Source: Acidobacteriota bacterium (lineage in GTDB: Bacteria > Acidobacteriota > Terriglobia > Versatilivoradales > Versatilivoraceae). Taken from it: a stretch of 45,694 nt of DNA. The stretch spans positions 1-45,694 of the forward strand of contig JAKEER010000087.1 in NCBI GenBank assembly GCA_022616615.1, written 5' to 3'. The notes under the pieces were generated by a model. That model did no database searches, was not told the DNA's origin, and worked only from the letters and a program-made list of their open reading frames with translations. The position numbers and the translations under genes are program-made. How positions within the stretch are numbered: position 1 is the first letter of the stretch; each line of letters starts with the position of its first letter. Positions 8,800 through 17,406 of this stretch are shown in pieces.

Positions 8800-9894
8800 A
8801 TGAGCACAATCCAGGTAGCGTTGGGAAGTCGCAGCTACCCCATTGAGATCGGGAATGGACTTCTCAGCCAGACCGGTGCGATTTTACAGGCGCTTCAGCT
8901 TTCGCAGAACACAGTGGTCGTCTCAAGCAAAAGGATACTTTCTCTGCACGGCGAGCCACTGTTTCGTTCTTTGCGCCGGGCTGCGCTCAACGTGGCGCCG
9001 GTGGTCATTCCGGAAGGAGAGCGCCACAAGACGCTGGCAACCGTTGACAAGATCTATCACGCCCTGTCACGCCTCCGCGTCAACCGAAAGACTTTGGTGA
9101 TCGCTTTTGGGGGTGGTGTGGTCGGAGACATCGCGGGCTTTGCGGCTGCCAGCTACCTGCGCGGATTGCCGTGTGTGCAAGTGCCCACGACGCTGCTCGC
9201 CCAGATCGACAGCGCGATTGGCGGCAAAACGGGCGTCAATCTGCCTAGTGGCAAGAACCTCGTTGGTGTGTTTCACCAGCCGCGCGCGGTGATCGTCGAC
9301 CCGCTGTTGTTGTCTACGCTGCCGCCTCGAGAGCTGCGCTCTGGACTTTATGAAGCCGTCAAGTATGGCGTGATTCGGAGCTCCGCGCTGTTGGACTTGG
9401 TCGCACAGAAACATTCTCGTTTTCCACAACGTGACAAGCAAGGCCTCGAACAGATGATTACAGAATGCGCTCGCATTAAGGCCGAGATTGTCAGCCAAGA
9501 CGAAACAGAGTCGGAACTCCGCATGATTCTGAACTACGGGCATACCTTGGGACATGCCCTCGAGGCGGCCACGCACTACAAAAGGTTGACTCATGGAGAA
9601 GCGATCGGCCACGGAATGATTATGGCCAACCAACTGGCCGAACGGCTGAACAACCTTGAGGCTTCCGAGGCTGCCCGCATCAATGCCGCTGTTCAACACA
9701 TCGCACCTCTTCCCTCACTGCGGCAGTTACGCTGGAACGAGGTTTACCGCCACATGCTGGCCGACAAGAAATTCGTCGACCAGAGCTTTCGCTTTGTCCT
9801 CGCCCGGCGTGTGGGCCACGTTGACATCGTGAAGGATGTGCCCCGGCCCGCCGTCGAAAGCGTGCTCCGCTCCTATCTGCATGCTCAGTCCTAA
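8800..9894 (+). CDS. aroB: 3-dehydroquinate synthase AroB
   Basis: A 364-aa enzyme that converts DAHP to 3-dehydroquinate, the second step of the shikimate pathway. NAD-binding GGGVVGDIAGFAAASYLRG is at about residue 104, PTTLLAQIDSAIGGKTGVN at about 130, and the metal-binding region NYGHTLGHALE plus HGEAIGHGM at about 246-271. The ATG at 8800 is supported by GCGAGGA upstream and by family length. An open frame continues upstream only because of the palindromic repeat. The end overlaps the ubiE start by 14 nt, so translation is probably coupled. Confidence 0.96.
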   Translation: MSTIQVALGSRSYPIEIGNGLLSQTGAILQALQLSQNTVVVSSKRILSLHGEPLFRSLRRAALNVAPVVIPEGERHKTLATVDKIYHALSRLRVNRKTLVIAFGGGVVGDIAGFAAASYLRGLPCVQVPTTLLAQIDSAIGGKTGVNLPSGKNLVGVFHQPRAVIVDPLLLSTLPPRELRSGLYEAVKYGVIRSSALLDLVAQKHSRFPQRDKQGLEQMITECARIKAEIVSQDETESELRMILNYGHTLGHALEAATHYKRLTHGEAIGHGMIMANQLAERLNNLEASEAARINAAVQHIAPLPSLRQLRWNEVYRHMLADKKFVDQSFRFVLARRVGHVDIVKDVPRPAVESVLRSYLHAQS

Positions 9895-10591
9895 GGCCCG
9901 CCAGATTCGGCAGATGTTTTCTTCGATAGCTCCGCGCTATGATTTGCTGAACCATTTGCTTTCACTGAACATCGACAAATCCTGGCGGCGCAGAGCAGTC
10001 TCAGTGATGGCTGCTGCCTCAAGTCATCCCCAGTGCCTTTGGCTTGATCTTTGTTGCGGCACCGGCGATCTCTGTCTCGAAATGCGGCGCCAGGGAGACG
10101 CTCGCATTGTTGCTTCGGACTTCAGCCACCCGATGCTGCGCCTGAACCTGGAGAAACTTCGCCGCCGCGATGCAGTTCGCCAGATCTGCCTTGTCGAAGC
10201 CGATGCCCTGACGCTTCCCTTCCCTGCCAACACCTTCGATGCCGTTTCCATTGCGTTTGGCCTGCGTAACCTGGAAAGTCCGTCCAGTGGACTAACCGAG
10301 ATGCACCGGGTTCTCAAGCCTGGCGGCAGAGTCGTGGTGTTGGAATTTTCGAAGCCTACGAGTAAGTTCTTTGACCAGCTCTTTCAATGGTACTTCTTTA
10401 ACATCCTCCCCAGGATTGGCGCGGCTCTTTCCAACCACGATCAGGCCTACAGCTATCTGCCCGAATCAGTCAGTCACTTTCCCGATCAAGCCGAGCTTGC
10501 CAAAATGTTTGGCACTTGTGGATTCGACAATGTTAGCTATCTCAATTTAACCGGTGGGATTGCAGCGATTCATTGGGCCGAGAAGAAGTGA
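9881..10591 (+). CDS. ubiE: Demethylmenaquinone methyltransferase (UbiE/MenG)
   Basis: A 236-aa SAM-dependent C-methyltransferase for the last step of menaquinone (or ubiquinone) synthesis. The N-terminal signature MFSSIAPRYDLLNHLLSLN and SAM motif LDLCCGTGDL are clear; a second motif (RVLKPGGRVVVLEFSKP) and the C-terminal TGGIAAIHWA match the family. The ATG at 9881 lies inside the end of aroB, indicating a two-gene operon. Acidobacteria generally use menaquinone, so MenG function is the more likely one. Confidence 0.95.
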   Translation: MLSPKARQIRQMFSSIAPRYDLLNHLLSLNIDKSWRRRAVSVMAAASSHPQCLWLDLCCGTGDLCLEMRRQGDARIVASDFSHPMLRLNLEKLRRRDAVRQICLVEADALTLPFPANTFDAVSIAFGLRNLESPSSGLTEMHRVLKPGGRVVVLEFSKPTSKFFDQLFQWYFFNILPRIGAALSNHDQAYSYLPESVSHFPDQAELAKMFGTCGFDNVSYLNLTGGIAAIHWAEKK

Positions 10592-10611
10592 GGTGGATCT
10601 CTTTCGTGTTA

Positions 10612-10683
10612 CGCCCTTGCTGACGCGCGGGCTACTGTCTTGAGCCTCGGCCTGTTCAGTAGCCCGGCCGTGAGGGAGGGCTC
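10612..10683 (-). repeat. REP-like palindrome, copy 2
   Basis: The reverse complement reads GGGCTACTGAACAGGCC...CAGTAGCCCGCGCGTCAGCA, nearly the same as 10-60 and 13553-13607. It sits 20 nt after the ubiE stop and could act as an mRNA-stabilising or transcription-ending structure. Confidence 0.75.
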
Positions 10684-10814
10684 TGGACTTTGACGGGGCC
10701 CTCTTCCGATAAGCGACAGACAGCGTGCTTCCTGGTGACTCCATGTTACGATGGAGATTCTTTTTTTGCAGCGTCTTCTATTTTTAGGCAACTCTGCCAC
10801 TCCCATTTCTCGCA

Positions 10815-11432
10815 ATGGACGCAGCCACTGGCCACCGACTCTCCAGCGGAGAGAGTCTTCTCCTCACACTGCAGAGGTCCCAATGGCAAGGCAGCCTTCG
10901 ATTCGGGGTCGCCAGCCTCTTGGTCTTTGCTACTGTCGCCTTCGGCGAACGCTGGATGTACGGGCATCTGGGCTTGCCTGGAGCTTATGGTGTCTGGACG
11001 TTCCTTTTTATTGTGCTGGGCGGCTTCGCCCTGAAACCACTCGTTGTGCAGCTTAAGCCGAGGCAAACTTTCTGGTGGTGGTTTAGCCTCGCCTTCTTTG
11101 CGTACGCAGCCAGTTGGATGGCGTGTTATTTCACTCTACGTCGCGCCGCTGGCGAATGGATGGGTTCGCTAGCGGGCCCGGCGGCTCTGGGGCTCGTGTT
11201 GGCTGCGGCATGCGGCGCATGGAGCCGCTTTCCCAAGATCGCAGGGGCATTGATCGTGGCTCATTCAGCCGGATACTTCCTGGGCGAGTGGCTGCATCAC
11301 TGGATTGACGGAAAAACAGGCATGTTGCTCTGGGGAGTGTGCTATGGGTTGGGATTTGGCTTTGGACTCGGGCGCGCCCTGTATCTGGCACAGGCATTGG
11401 ACGGCGCCTCTGTTCCTAAAACTGTAAATTGA
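10815..11432 (+). CDS. Hypothetical polytopic membrane protein
   Basis: A 205-aa protein. Hydrophobic segments at about residues 30-46, 57-75, 87-105, 120-137, 143-158 and 170-190 suggest five or six membrane helices. Trp and Gly are frequent and charged loops are short. No recognised family. The start ATG at 10815 has no clear RBS. The next membrane-protein gene begins 4 nt after the stop, so the pair is almost certainly cotranscribed and may work together. Confidence 0.6.
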   Translation: MDAATGHRLSSGESLLLTLQRSQWQGSLRFGVASLLVFATVAFGERWMYGHLGLPGAYGVWTFLFIVLGGFALKPLVVQLKPRQTFWWWFSLAFFAYAASWMACYFTLRRAAGEWMGSLAGPAALGLVLAAACGAWSRFPKIAGALIVAHSAGYFLGEWLHHWIDGKTGMLLWGVCYGLGFGFGLGRALYLAQALDGASVPKTVN

Positions 11433-11436
11433 CACC

Positions 11437-11976
11437 GTGACGACTGGAGCACTTCTGACAAAATGGACCATCTGGGCTGCACTTCTGGGCTACGCCTTGG
11501 GTGCCGCCAGCCTGCTGGCTGCGAGACACAGGCCGCGGTGGTTGCGACCGGCTCGCATAGCGTGGAGCCTGGGCTGCTTGGCGTACCTGGGCCATGTATT
11601 CTGCGCCTTCCAGTTCTACCACGGCTGGAGTCATGCAGCTGCCTTCCAGGAAACCTCCAGACAAACCCTGGAAACCGTAGGTTTGCAAGTTGGCGAGGGT
11701 TTGTACGTCACGTATGCCTTCACACTTGCCTGGCTGGCTGATGTGATTTGTTGGTGGCTGGGTGGTTACGAAAGTTACCGGCACAGGCCTCGCGCCCTCA
11801 TGACTGCGTGGCACGGGTTCTTCTTTTTTGTCGTCTTCAATGCAACTGTCGTGTTTGAATCGGGACTGGCGCGCTGGTTGGGGCTAGCGCTATGTGCGGG
11901 ATTAGGGATTGTGTGGTGGACGACCAGCGATGCCCTAGAGCACCCCAGCCGAGCTGTGAAGCTGCGAAGAAATTGA
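11437..11976 (+). CDS. Hypothetical membrane protein
   Basis: A 179-aa protein starting at GTG 11437, four bases after the previous stop. Predicted helices lie at about 8-29, 40-58, 84-110, 120-140 and 142-160. His and Trp residues cluster in FCAFQFYHGWSHAAAFQ and WLADVICWWLGG, which could bind a cofactor or metal, but no family is recognised. Confidence 0.65.
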   Translation: MTTGALLTKWTIWAALLGYALGAASLLAARHRPRWLRPARIAWSLGCLAYLGHVFCAFQFYHGWSHAAAFQETSRQTLETVGLQVGEGLYVTYAFTLAWLADVICWWLGGYESYRHRPRALMTAWHGFFFFVVFNATVVFESGLARWLGLALCAGLGIVWWTTSDALEHPSRAVKLRRN

Positions 11977-12177
11977 TAAGGGCGCCGCTCCCTACCGGTC
12001 GCGGTGCTGTAACTCGCTGCCGATCAGCACTGCGCGCGGTGCCAAGCGGCCACTTTCACTGTCCAATCCATTTTTCTTCACAGCTTCGAGCCGTGCCCTT
12101 GTGGCCTTCTGCCTTCGCTGTCGGTGCGGCAGAGGGCCACACTCCAAAGCGGCCTCGCTCACTGCCAGCGACGCACC

Positions 12178-13341
12178 TCACGAGCCGTGGGAATCCACAG
12201 GCTGCGGTCGTGATGCCTGCAAGAGGCCGGCGGTAAAACTCAGGACGTCTCCCTGTTCGCTGGCTATTTTGCGCAGTTGCTCGAAGTCCCCCGCCCATTG
12301 GCATAACTGCAGCACTGAAGGGCATGCCTGTTGATTCGGGTCGAGTTCTCTCAAGTGCTCCTGTGAAACGCGAATGGCCTCTGGATAGCGTCCTAGCCGG
12401 CTCAACAACCCCACCAAGACCTGTGCCGGAGCCGTTCCCGCTTCGTTCGGATCGCATTCTGCCAGCTTGCGCCGGAAGTGTTCGATGGCCGTGTCAACGT
12501 CTCTTCCCACGACCGCTCGAAAGTATGCAGCATAATCGGAAAAGGCTTCGAAGGGCGGGTTCCCGCAACGCTGGAACATCAAGCCAAGCTGGGAACCATA
12601 CTCAGCCAACTCCAGCGCAAGGCCCAACAATTCGGGTTCGTCGAGCTCCAGGCTGTACTGCAAGACCGAGACCACGTGCGAAGTGTCGATGTAGTAACAA
12701 TTATCCTCAAACAGCCAGCCACGCCCGGCAATGAGCTCTGAAATGCTTCCAGTCTCGGGCTCTCCTTCTTCCTTCTGAGCAATGGTCCTCTTCAAGTTAT
12801 GGAGAAGATCGCGGTGCAGACTCCGAAGCAGCAGGCCAATGCAATCCTGGCGGCCCTCGCGACCGGGATATTGAAAGACGCTGGAGATCGCCCGGCAGAT
12901 TCCATAGTGGTTGAGGATCAACTCGAATCCTTTTCGCGGATGGATTTGTTCCTGGTAGGCAATCTCGATGATTGCAGCCATGTTTTCGTGGGCTTCGACG
13001 CGCTCGATGGCTGCAGCGACCGGAGCGGGTTCTCCGATTGCCCGAAAATAGGGCCAGGCGCCGGGAATGTCGTTTTCGGCAAGGAATAACTCGCCAACTT
13101 CGCGAGCCGCGTCCATAAACGTCCGTTCGTACTCTGGGCGTTTGCCCGCAGGAAGATCTTCACCGGCGCCACTTTGGATCAGCGGCAATCCCAGGTCGAA
13201 TCGCTTTCTGAGAACTCGCAACTGGAATAGCTTCGCATAATCCTTCTCCTGCAGAAATCCTTCTGCCAGGTAATCAAAGACCGCTTCTGCGCCGCCCTCT
13301 TCCAGCACATGCTCTGCCTGTTTGAATACACTGGCCTCCAT
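12178..13341 (-). CDS. Hypothetical helical-repeat (TPR-like) protein
   Basis: A 387-aa soluble protein, almost entirely alpha-helical by composition, with acidic, Leu/Ala-rich helix pairs. Repeat-like stretches in the C-terminal half (GLLSRLGRYPEAIRVSQEHL, YAAYFRAVVGRDVDTAIEHF) resemble tetratricopeptide repeats. The ATG at 13341 has GAGAGG upstream; the longer frame to 13518 lacks support and overlaps REP copy 3. No signal peptide. A protein-interaction scaffold is the most that can be inferred. Confidence 0.65.
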   Translation of the reverse strand: MEASVFKQAEHVLEEGGAEAVFDYLAEGFLQEKDYAKLFQLRVLRKRFDLGLPLIQSGAGEDLPAGKRPEYERTFMDAAREVGELFLAENDIPGAWPYFRAIGEPAPVAAAIERVEAHENMAAIIEIAYQEQIHPRKGFELILNHYGICRAISSVFQYPGREGRQDCIGLLLRSLHRDLLHNLKRTIAQKEEGEPETGSISELIAGRGWLFEDNCYYIDTSHVVSVLQYSLELDEPELLGLALELAEYGSQLGLMFQRCGNPPFEAFSDYAAYFRAVVGRDVDTAIEHFRRKLAECDPNEAGTAPAQVLVGLLSRLGRYPEAIRVSQEHLRELDPNQQACPSVLQLCQWAGDFEQLRKIASEQGDVLSFTAGLLQASRPQPVDSHGS

Positions 13342-13527
13342 TTTTTGCCTCTCTTTTCGCGGATCTACAACCGGGCCGTGAACTCTTGCCACGACGATGA
13401 TACTCCCGAATTCCTGCTGTCCAACAGAGAATCGACAGGCCTGGGAGAATACGTCAGCTATCGGGGAGAATCGCTCGGCATTGCGTTGCAGTTGTCGGGA
13501 CTCGCACGGTCCCCTCAAAGCTGGCTT

Positions 13528-13607
13528 TCCCTCACTCGGCTTTGGCCCGGGGCGGGCTACTGAACAGGCTGCGGCTCAAGTCAGTAGTCTGAGCGTCAGC
13601 AAGCGCT
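13528..13607 (+). repeat. REP-like palindrome, copy 3
   Basis: GGGCTACTGAACAGGCTGCG...AGTCAGTAGTCTGAGCGTCAGCAAG matches copies 1 and 2. It lies in the 13342-13683 divergent spacer between the helical-repeat gene and the pentapeptide-repeat gene. No other feature is visible there. Confidence 0.7.
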
Positions 13608-13683
13608 GTGCGCGACGCAATGACGTTTGAGACTTTAACTGGGCCCTGCATGAAACGAGGAGTCCAGAAGGCGGGTTGCGCAG

Positions 13684-14367
13684 ATGATCAATCATGCTAA
13701 TATCCCACGGAAAATCCACTTAGGAGGAAAGCGATCCATAGCAGGAGTGGAACACCTCTTGTTGCTGCGGCAGGGCGTGGCAGTTTGGAATGAGTGGCGA
13801 AAAAAGAATCCGGCGGTCAAACCATATCTGCGCGAGGCGGTGCTTCGCAGGATGGACCTCAACGGCGTTAACTTGCGCGATGCAAATCTCCGAAAGGCTG
13901 ATCTGTCGGGGTCAAAGCTGGTTGGTGCAGACCTTCGGAGCGCGGACCTGTTGGGAGCCAGCCTCGTCGGCGCCGATCTGAGCGGACAATCGTTCTATCT
14001 GACGGTGAGCAAAAATCTGAGGAAATTGGCGGGCTTGCCCATCGCACCCTGTGCGGGCGTGGCCTGCGGAACCTACGAGCAACGAACCAGAGCGATTGGC
14101 GGATTCAACGTGAGCTTCCCGGCGAGGTTGTCGGCACTGGTGCTTTTCGAGGGTGTGCATGTGCATCCGACTTTGAGCTTCAGCCATCGCGGGCACATCT
14201 TTTCTCTGTTGCTGGTGCGTGGCCGGGACGTCGGAGTAAGTTACAGCTTGAGGTCCAGTAGAGTCCTGCCGGTCAGAGGCGGTGGCCGGAGCGCTGCCGA
14301 CATCGACAGACAGGGTCCATCCTCCTCACGTCGGCGGCTCCAGGGGCGGGGCTGGCACGCCGACTGA
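13684..14367 (+). CDS. Pentapeptide-repeat protein with unrelated C-terminal half
   Basis: A 227-aa ORF. Residues 28-60 ([17 protein letters not shown]...) are the usual leader of short pentapeptide-repeat proteins. Then come A(D/N)LxX repeats: [20 protein letters not shown] and on to about residue 103, predicted to form a right-handed quadrilateral helix. The repeats stop abruptly and residues 104-227 have no repeat character, ending in a basic Ser/Arg-rich tail. A frameshift or recombination within the repeats is possible. The ATG at 13684 is provisional; GTG 13747 after GGAGG is an alternative. Function unknown. Confidence 0.55.
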   Translation: MINHANIPRKIHLGGKRSIAGVEHLLLLRQGVAVWNEWRKKNPAVKPYLREAVLRRMDLNGVNLRDANLRKADLSGSKLVGADLRSADLLGASLVGADLSGQSFYLTVSKNLRKLAGLPIAPCAGVACGTYEQRTRAIGGFNVSFPARLSALVLFEGVHVHPTLSFSHRGHIFSLLLVRGRDVGVSYSLRSSRVLPVRGGGRSAADIDRQGPSSSRRRLQGRGWHAD

Positions 14368-14382
14368 TGAAAATGATGTAGC

Positions 14383-14413
14383 GCAGACCGCGCTTTCTGC
14401 GGTCTGCGGCTTT
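14383..14413 (+). terminator. Possible rho-independent terminator
   Basis: A perfect 9-bp stem, GCAGACCGC (14383-14391) and GCGGTCTGC (14399-14407), with a 7-nt loop, followed by GGCTTTT. It lies 15 nt after the pentapeptide-repeat gene. Confidence 0.6.
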
Positions 14414-14468
14414 TCGTCTCGGGATCCTCAACTGCCGCCCGGCAAGGCCTATCAAGGATGAGAACATG

Positions 14469-14542
14469 GTTGTCGTTCTCGTCCTCGTCATCGTTCTCGG
14501 CTTCTGATCGAGGACGCGCACGAGGACGACGACGAGAACGAT
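14469..14542. repeat. TCGTCC-type simple-repeat hairpin in a leader
   Basis: The left arm is rich in TCGTTCTCGTCCTCGTC and the right arm in GACGACGACGAGAACGA; they are imperfect inverted repeats. The hairpin ends 18 nt before the NYN-gene ATG and would sit in its 5' UTR. A related tract, CGTCCTCGTCGTCGTCGTAC, occurs at about 38251. Confidence 0.6.
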
Positions 14543-14560
14543 ACTTTCAGAGGAGAATCT

Positions 14561-16072
14561 ATGCAGAATGACGAGAAACGCATTGCGGTGTTCATCGACT
14601 TCGAGAACGTCGCCATGGGCGTCCGGGAAAGCAAGTATGGCAATTTCAACATTGAGCTGGTGCTGAAGCGGCTGGTTGAAAAGGGCAAGATCATGGTAAA
14701 GCGGGCCTATTCCGACTGGCACCGCTATGCTGAGTTCAAGCGGGCCTTTCACCAGGCTGCGATCGAGCTTATCGACGTTCCGCAAACACGCTACAGCGGC
14801 AAAAACAGCGCCGACATTCGGATGGTGGTGGATGCGCTCGACTTGTCCTATCAGAAGGAGCACATCGACACCTTTGTGCTGGTCTCCGGTGACAGTGATT
14901 TTTCGCCTCTGGTTTCGAAGCTCCGTGAAAATGGCCGCTACGTAATCGGCATGGGCGTCAAGCAATCTTCCTCGGATTTGCTGATCAACAACTGCGACGA
15001 GTTTATCTTCTACGAAGACCTGGTGCGTCCGGCAACCTCTGTCACGGTGGTCGATCCCCAGGTACATCATTTGTCGCCGAAGAAAGCCGAAGCGATCCGG
15101 CTGGTGCTGGAGACGTTCCAGGCTTTACAGCGCGAAGGCAAAGAGGTGATTTACGGATCGATGATCAAGCAGACGTTGATTCGCAAGCTGCCGTCGTTTA
15201 ATGAATCCTATTACGGCTACCCGATGTTTTCTCGCCTGTTGGAGGATGCCGCAGAAAACAAGCTGCTCAAGCTTGTCAAGGATCAAAAAAGCGGAGGCTA
15301 TGTCGTCATGCCGCCGAGCGAGGCTCCGGCGGCAACGCCTGTGGCTGCGGAAGCGCAAGCACCTGCGAGCCAGGTGGCTGAGGCCGGTGCCAATGGCTCA
15401 GCCGGCTCCCAGACTGCGGGAGCGCCCTCCGAACCCCGCGACCGCTTCCGCCGTGGGCGCTGGGACCGTGGACGTTCGCGCCGTGGAGATCGCTATGGTG
15501 ACGCTTCACTGACCAAGACACCGATGCTCCCCGCACAACCGGCGGCAGAGGATTCCGCCTCTGTCCCTGCGGAGGCCACTCGGAACCCGCCCAAGACCTT
15601 TGCGGGACAATCTGCGACCATCCCCGTCGAAACAGACGCCAGCAGCGCTGCTAAACGGACGGAGCCCGAGGTAGCACCGCCTGTAGATTTCGAGCCGGTC
15701 TCGGTGCAGCATGAGGAAAAACCGCCTGAGGTGGAAGCGACAGTCCCTCCAGCCCAGGCGGACAGGTCCCGACGCCGCGGCCGAGGGCGACCGCAGCGGT
15801 TCCGGCAGGCTGCCAACGCCGGTTCTCGGAACAAGGTTCCTGCAGCACCGAAGAGCGGGGATGCCGGGGGCGCCATGGCAGCGTCAGCTCACACAAGTAT
15901 GGGGCCTGCCACGAGCCAGCCAGAAAGTGGGCCGAATAGCTCCACTCACAGGAAGAGCGGTTCCGACGAAGATCCACGCCCTGGAAACAAGAGTAGCAAA
16001 GGAAAGACAAGCCGGCGTTCAAGACCACCCCGTTCGCAAAAATCCGGGGTTCACAAAAAGAAACCCGCCTGA
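14561..16072 (+). CDS. NYN-domain (LabA/DUF88) putative RNase with LOTUS domain
   Basis: A 503-aa protein. The N-terminal NYN/PIN-like nuclease domain (about 7-155) has the conserved acidic motifs [22 protein letters not shown] and [21 protein letters not shown]-terminal OST-HTH/LOTUS RNA-binding domain follows (about 168-248: [20 protein letters not shown] through [15 protein letters not shown]). The last 250 residues are low-complexity, with RGR/RRG clusters and Ala/Pro-rich acidic stretches, consistent with a disordered RNA-binding tail. RBS AGAGGAGA precedes the ATG. Metal-dependent RNA cleavage is inferred from the family. The MESH1-like gene follows 47 nt downstream. Confidence 0.85.
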   Translation: MQNDEKRIAVFIDFENVAMGVRESKYGNFNIELVLKRLVEKGKIMVKRAYSDWHRYAEFKRAFHQAAIELIDVPQTRYSGKNSADIRMVVDALDLSYQKEHIDTFVLVSGDSDFSPLVSKLRENGRYVIGMGVKQSSSDLLINNCDEFIFYEDLVRPATSVTVVDPQVHHLSPKKAEAIRLVLETFQALQREGKEVIYGSMIKQTLIRKLPSFNESYYGYPMFSRLLEDAAENKLLKLVKDQKSGGYVVMPPSEAPAATPVAAEAQAPASQVAEAGANGSAGSQTAGAPSEPRDRFRRGRWDRGRSRRGDRYGDASLTKTPMLPAQPAAEDSASVPAEATRNPPKTFAGQSATIPVETDASSAAKRTEPEVAPPVDFEPVSVQHEEKPPEVEATVPPAQADRSRRRGRGRPQRFRQAANAGSRNKVPAAPKSGDAGGAMAASAHTSMGPATSQPESGPNSSTHRKSGSDEDPRPGNKSSKGKTSRRSRPPRSQKSGVHKKKPA

Positions 16073-16119
16073 TCTGTTGCCGCCCGTGTTCTTTGAAGGT
16101 CTGGAGGAATCACTCCATC

Positions 16120-16683
16120 GTGCAAGCAACCAACAACAGCCTGACATCGCTTTTGAGGGCCTTGCACTTTGCAGCCGACAAGCACCGCGACCAGCGTCGT
16201 AAAGGCTGTGACGCCTGCCCTTATATCAACCATCTCATCGAAGTCGCAGAGATTCTCAGCCGGGTTGGCGGCATCGAGGACCTCGCAACGTTGCAGGCTG
16301 CCATACTCCACGACACCATCGAAGATACGCAAACAACTGGCGAGGAGATTGAAGCTCGGTTTGATGCCGAAGTCAGGCGTCTGGTTGAGGAGCTTACCGA
16401 TGACAAGCGCCTGCCCAAGGCAGAGCGCAAGCGGCTCCAGATCGAGCATGCGCCAGATCTTTCGCTGAAAGCAAGAGTGATCAAAATAGCCGACAAGATT
16501 TCCAACGTACGCGACGTTACGCATTTTCCACCGGCGCACTGGCCCCACCCGCGGCGCTGCGAATATCTCGACTGGGCAGAGGAAGTGGTGGCTGGGCTGC
16601 GCGGTACAAACCCGGCGGTGGAGGGACTTTTCGACCTAACGTTGCGGGAGGGAAGACGAATCCTTGCCGGCAGTTCGTCGTGA
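16120..16683 (+). CDS. MESH1-like HD-domain (p)ppGpp hydrolase
   Basis: A 187-aa single HD-domain protein like metazoan MESH1 and bacterial small alarmone hydrolases. The metal and substrate motifs are in order: [25 protein letters not shown], the HD pair in [31 protein letters not shown] and [11 protein letters not shown]. The predicted reaction removes the 3'-pyrophosphate of (p)ppGpp; NADPH phosphatase activity is known for relatives. There is no synthetase domain. GTG 16120 follows GGAGGA by 12 nt; an upstream TTG at 16093 is less likely. Cotranscription with the NYN gene is plausible. Confidence 0.85.
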   Translation: MQATNNSLTSLLRALHFAADKHRDQRRKGCDACPYINHLIEVAEILSRVGGIEDLATLQAAILHDTIEDTQTTGEEIEARFDAEVRRLVEELTDDKRLPKAERKRLQIEHAPDLSLKARVIKIADKISNVRDVTHFPPAHWPHPRRCEYLDWAEEVVAGLRGTNPAVEGLFDLTLREGRRILAGSSS

Positions 16684-16848
16684 AAGGGTTGGTATTGGAG
16701 CGGTCAGCAAGCGTCGTTCACGGTCGGCGGCGTAGGCGAGGCAGGCGCGGATGTCGTCCTCGGTCAATTCCGGATAATCGCTAATGATTTCGCCGTGTGA
16801 GATGCCGGTGGCGAGCCAGCCCAGCACATCAGCCACAGCGACGCGCAT
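16636..16848 (-). CDS. DUF433 protein (antitoxin-like), start unresolved
   Basis: The frame encodes a DUF433 core: [20 protein letters not shown], then [20 protein letters not shown]. The same frame stays open upstream to 16932 and encodes the expected N-terminal part (NPWNGRRYYLASGGRPFVRG), but no ATG, GTG or TTG precedes it; the only upstream candidate is ATT near 16920. So this is either a gene with a non-standard start or a decayed copy. The end overlaps the 3' end of the MESH1-like gene by 48 nt, converging. DUF433 proteins often act as antitoxins beside PIN-like toxins; no partner is visible. Confidence 0.45.
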   Translation of the reverse strand: MRVAVADVLGWLATGISHGEIISDYPELTEDDIRACLAYAADRERRLLTAPIPTLSRRTAGKDSSSLPQR

Positions 16849-17133
16849 CCCCCGGACGAAGGGCCGTCCACCGCTTGCCAGGTAATAACGGCGCCCATTC
16901 CACGGGTTTCGAAACTCAATGTGACTTACAGTTCATGCGTTGGAAAAAGCCGACTACAGTCGGACGAACGCAGAGGCGAGTCTTGTCAGCAACGGAGCGA
17001 GTTGCTCGCCGTTGTAGTACATCGTCAGCTCCGCCCAAGCTGCGGTTTCGCGATAGAGAGGCAGTCCCAGGTCTGGGATTTGTTCGACGATTTGACCGTC
17101 AAGGACCTGTGCCTCTCGGGAGTTATTGATCTT

Positions 17134-17159
17134 ATAAACTAAGTTAGATAAACTAAGTT
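17134..17159 (+). promoter_or_regulatory. Tandem operator-like repeats before vapB
   Basis: ATAAACTAAGTT occurs twice (17134-17145 and 17148-17159), 14 nt centre to centre. Each contains the near-palindrome AACT-A-AGTT. They end 13 nt before the chosen vapB start, where an antitoxin operator is expected; the AT-rich repeats could overlap a -10 element. Confidence 0.55.
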
Positions 17160-17172
17160 CATGGGAGGATTT

Positions 17173-17406
17173 ATGACCGAGGTGAACATTCACGAAGCGA
17201 AGACACATCTTTCACGGCTGTTGATCCGGGTTGTGGCCGGGGAGGAGATTGTCATTTCCAAGGCGGGGAAGCCGATGGCACGGCTGGTGCCGTATCAAAA
17301 ACCAGCCAGGAAGCGCGTGTTAGGGAGGGGAGCAGGCCAGATGGCCGTTGCGGAGGACTTCGATGCACCGCTGCCGAAGGAGATTCTAGCGGAGATCTAT
17401 TCGTGA
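17173..17406 (+). CDS. vapB: VapB/Phd-type antitoxin
   Basis: A 77-aa Phd/YefM-fold antitoxin. EVNIHEAKTHLSRLLIRVVA plus GEEIVISKAGKPMARLVPY is the diagnostic DNA-binding N-terminal domain. The C-terminal segment (FDAPLPKEILAEIYS) should wrap the toxin. ATG 17173 is chosen over ATG 17161 because GGGAGGA lies between them as the RBS. The stop overlaps the toxin start by 4 nt. Autoregulation through the 17134-17159 repeats is likely. Confidence 0.9.
   Translation: MTEVNIHEAKTHLSRLLIRVVAGEEIVISKAGKPMARLVPYQKPARKRVLGRGAGQMAVAEDFDAPLPKEILAEIYS

Noticed and set aside
14273-15070. Long minus-strand ORF (265 codons) over the NYN gene
   Set aside because: It is a shadow of the NYN-LOTUS coding frame; its product has no motif, and the plus-strand gene has an RBS and conserved domains.
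16954-17208. Minus-strand ORF between DUF433 and vapB
   Set aside because: It overlaps the vapB start and the operator repeats, has no recognised motif and no credible RBS; possibly the tail of a decayed gene.
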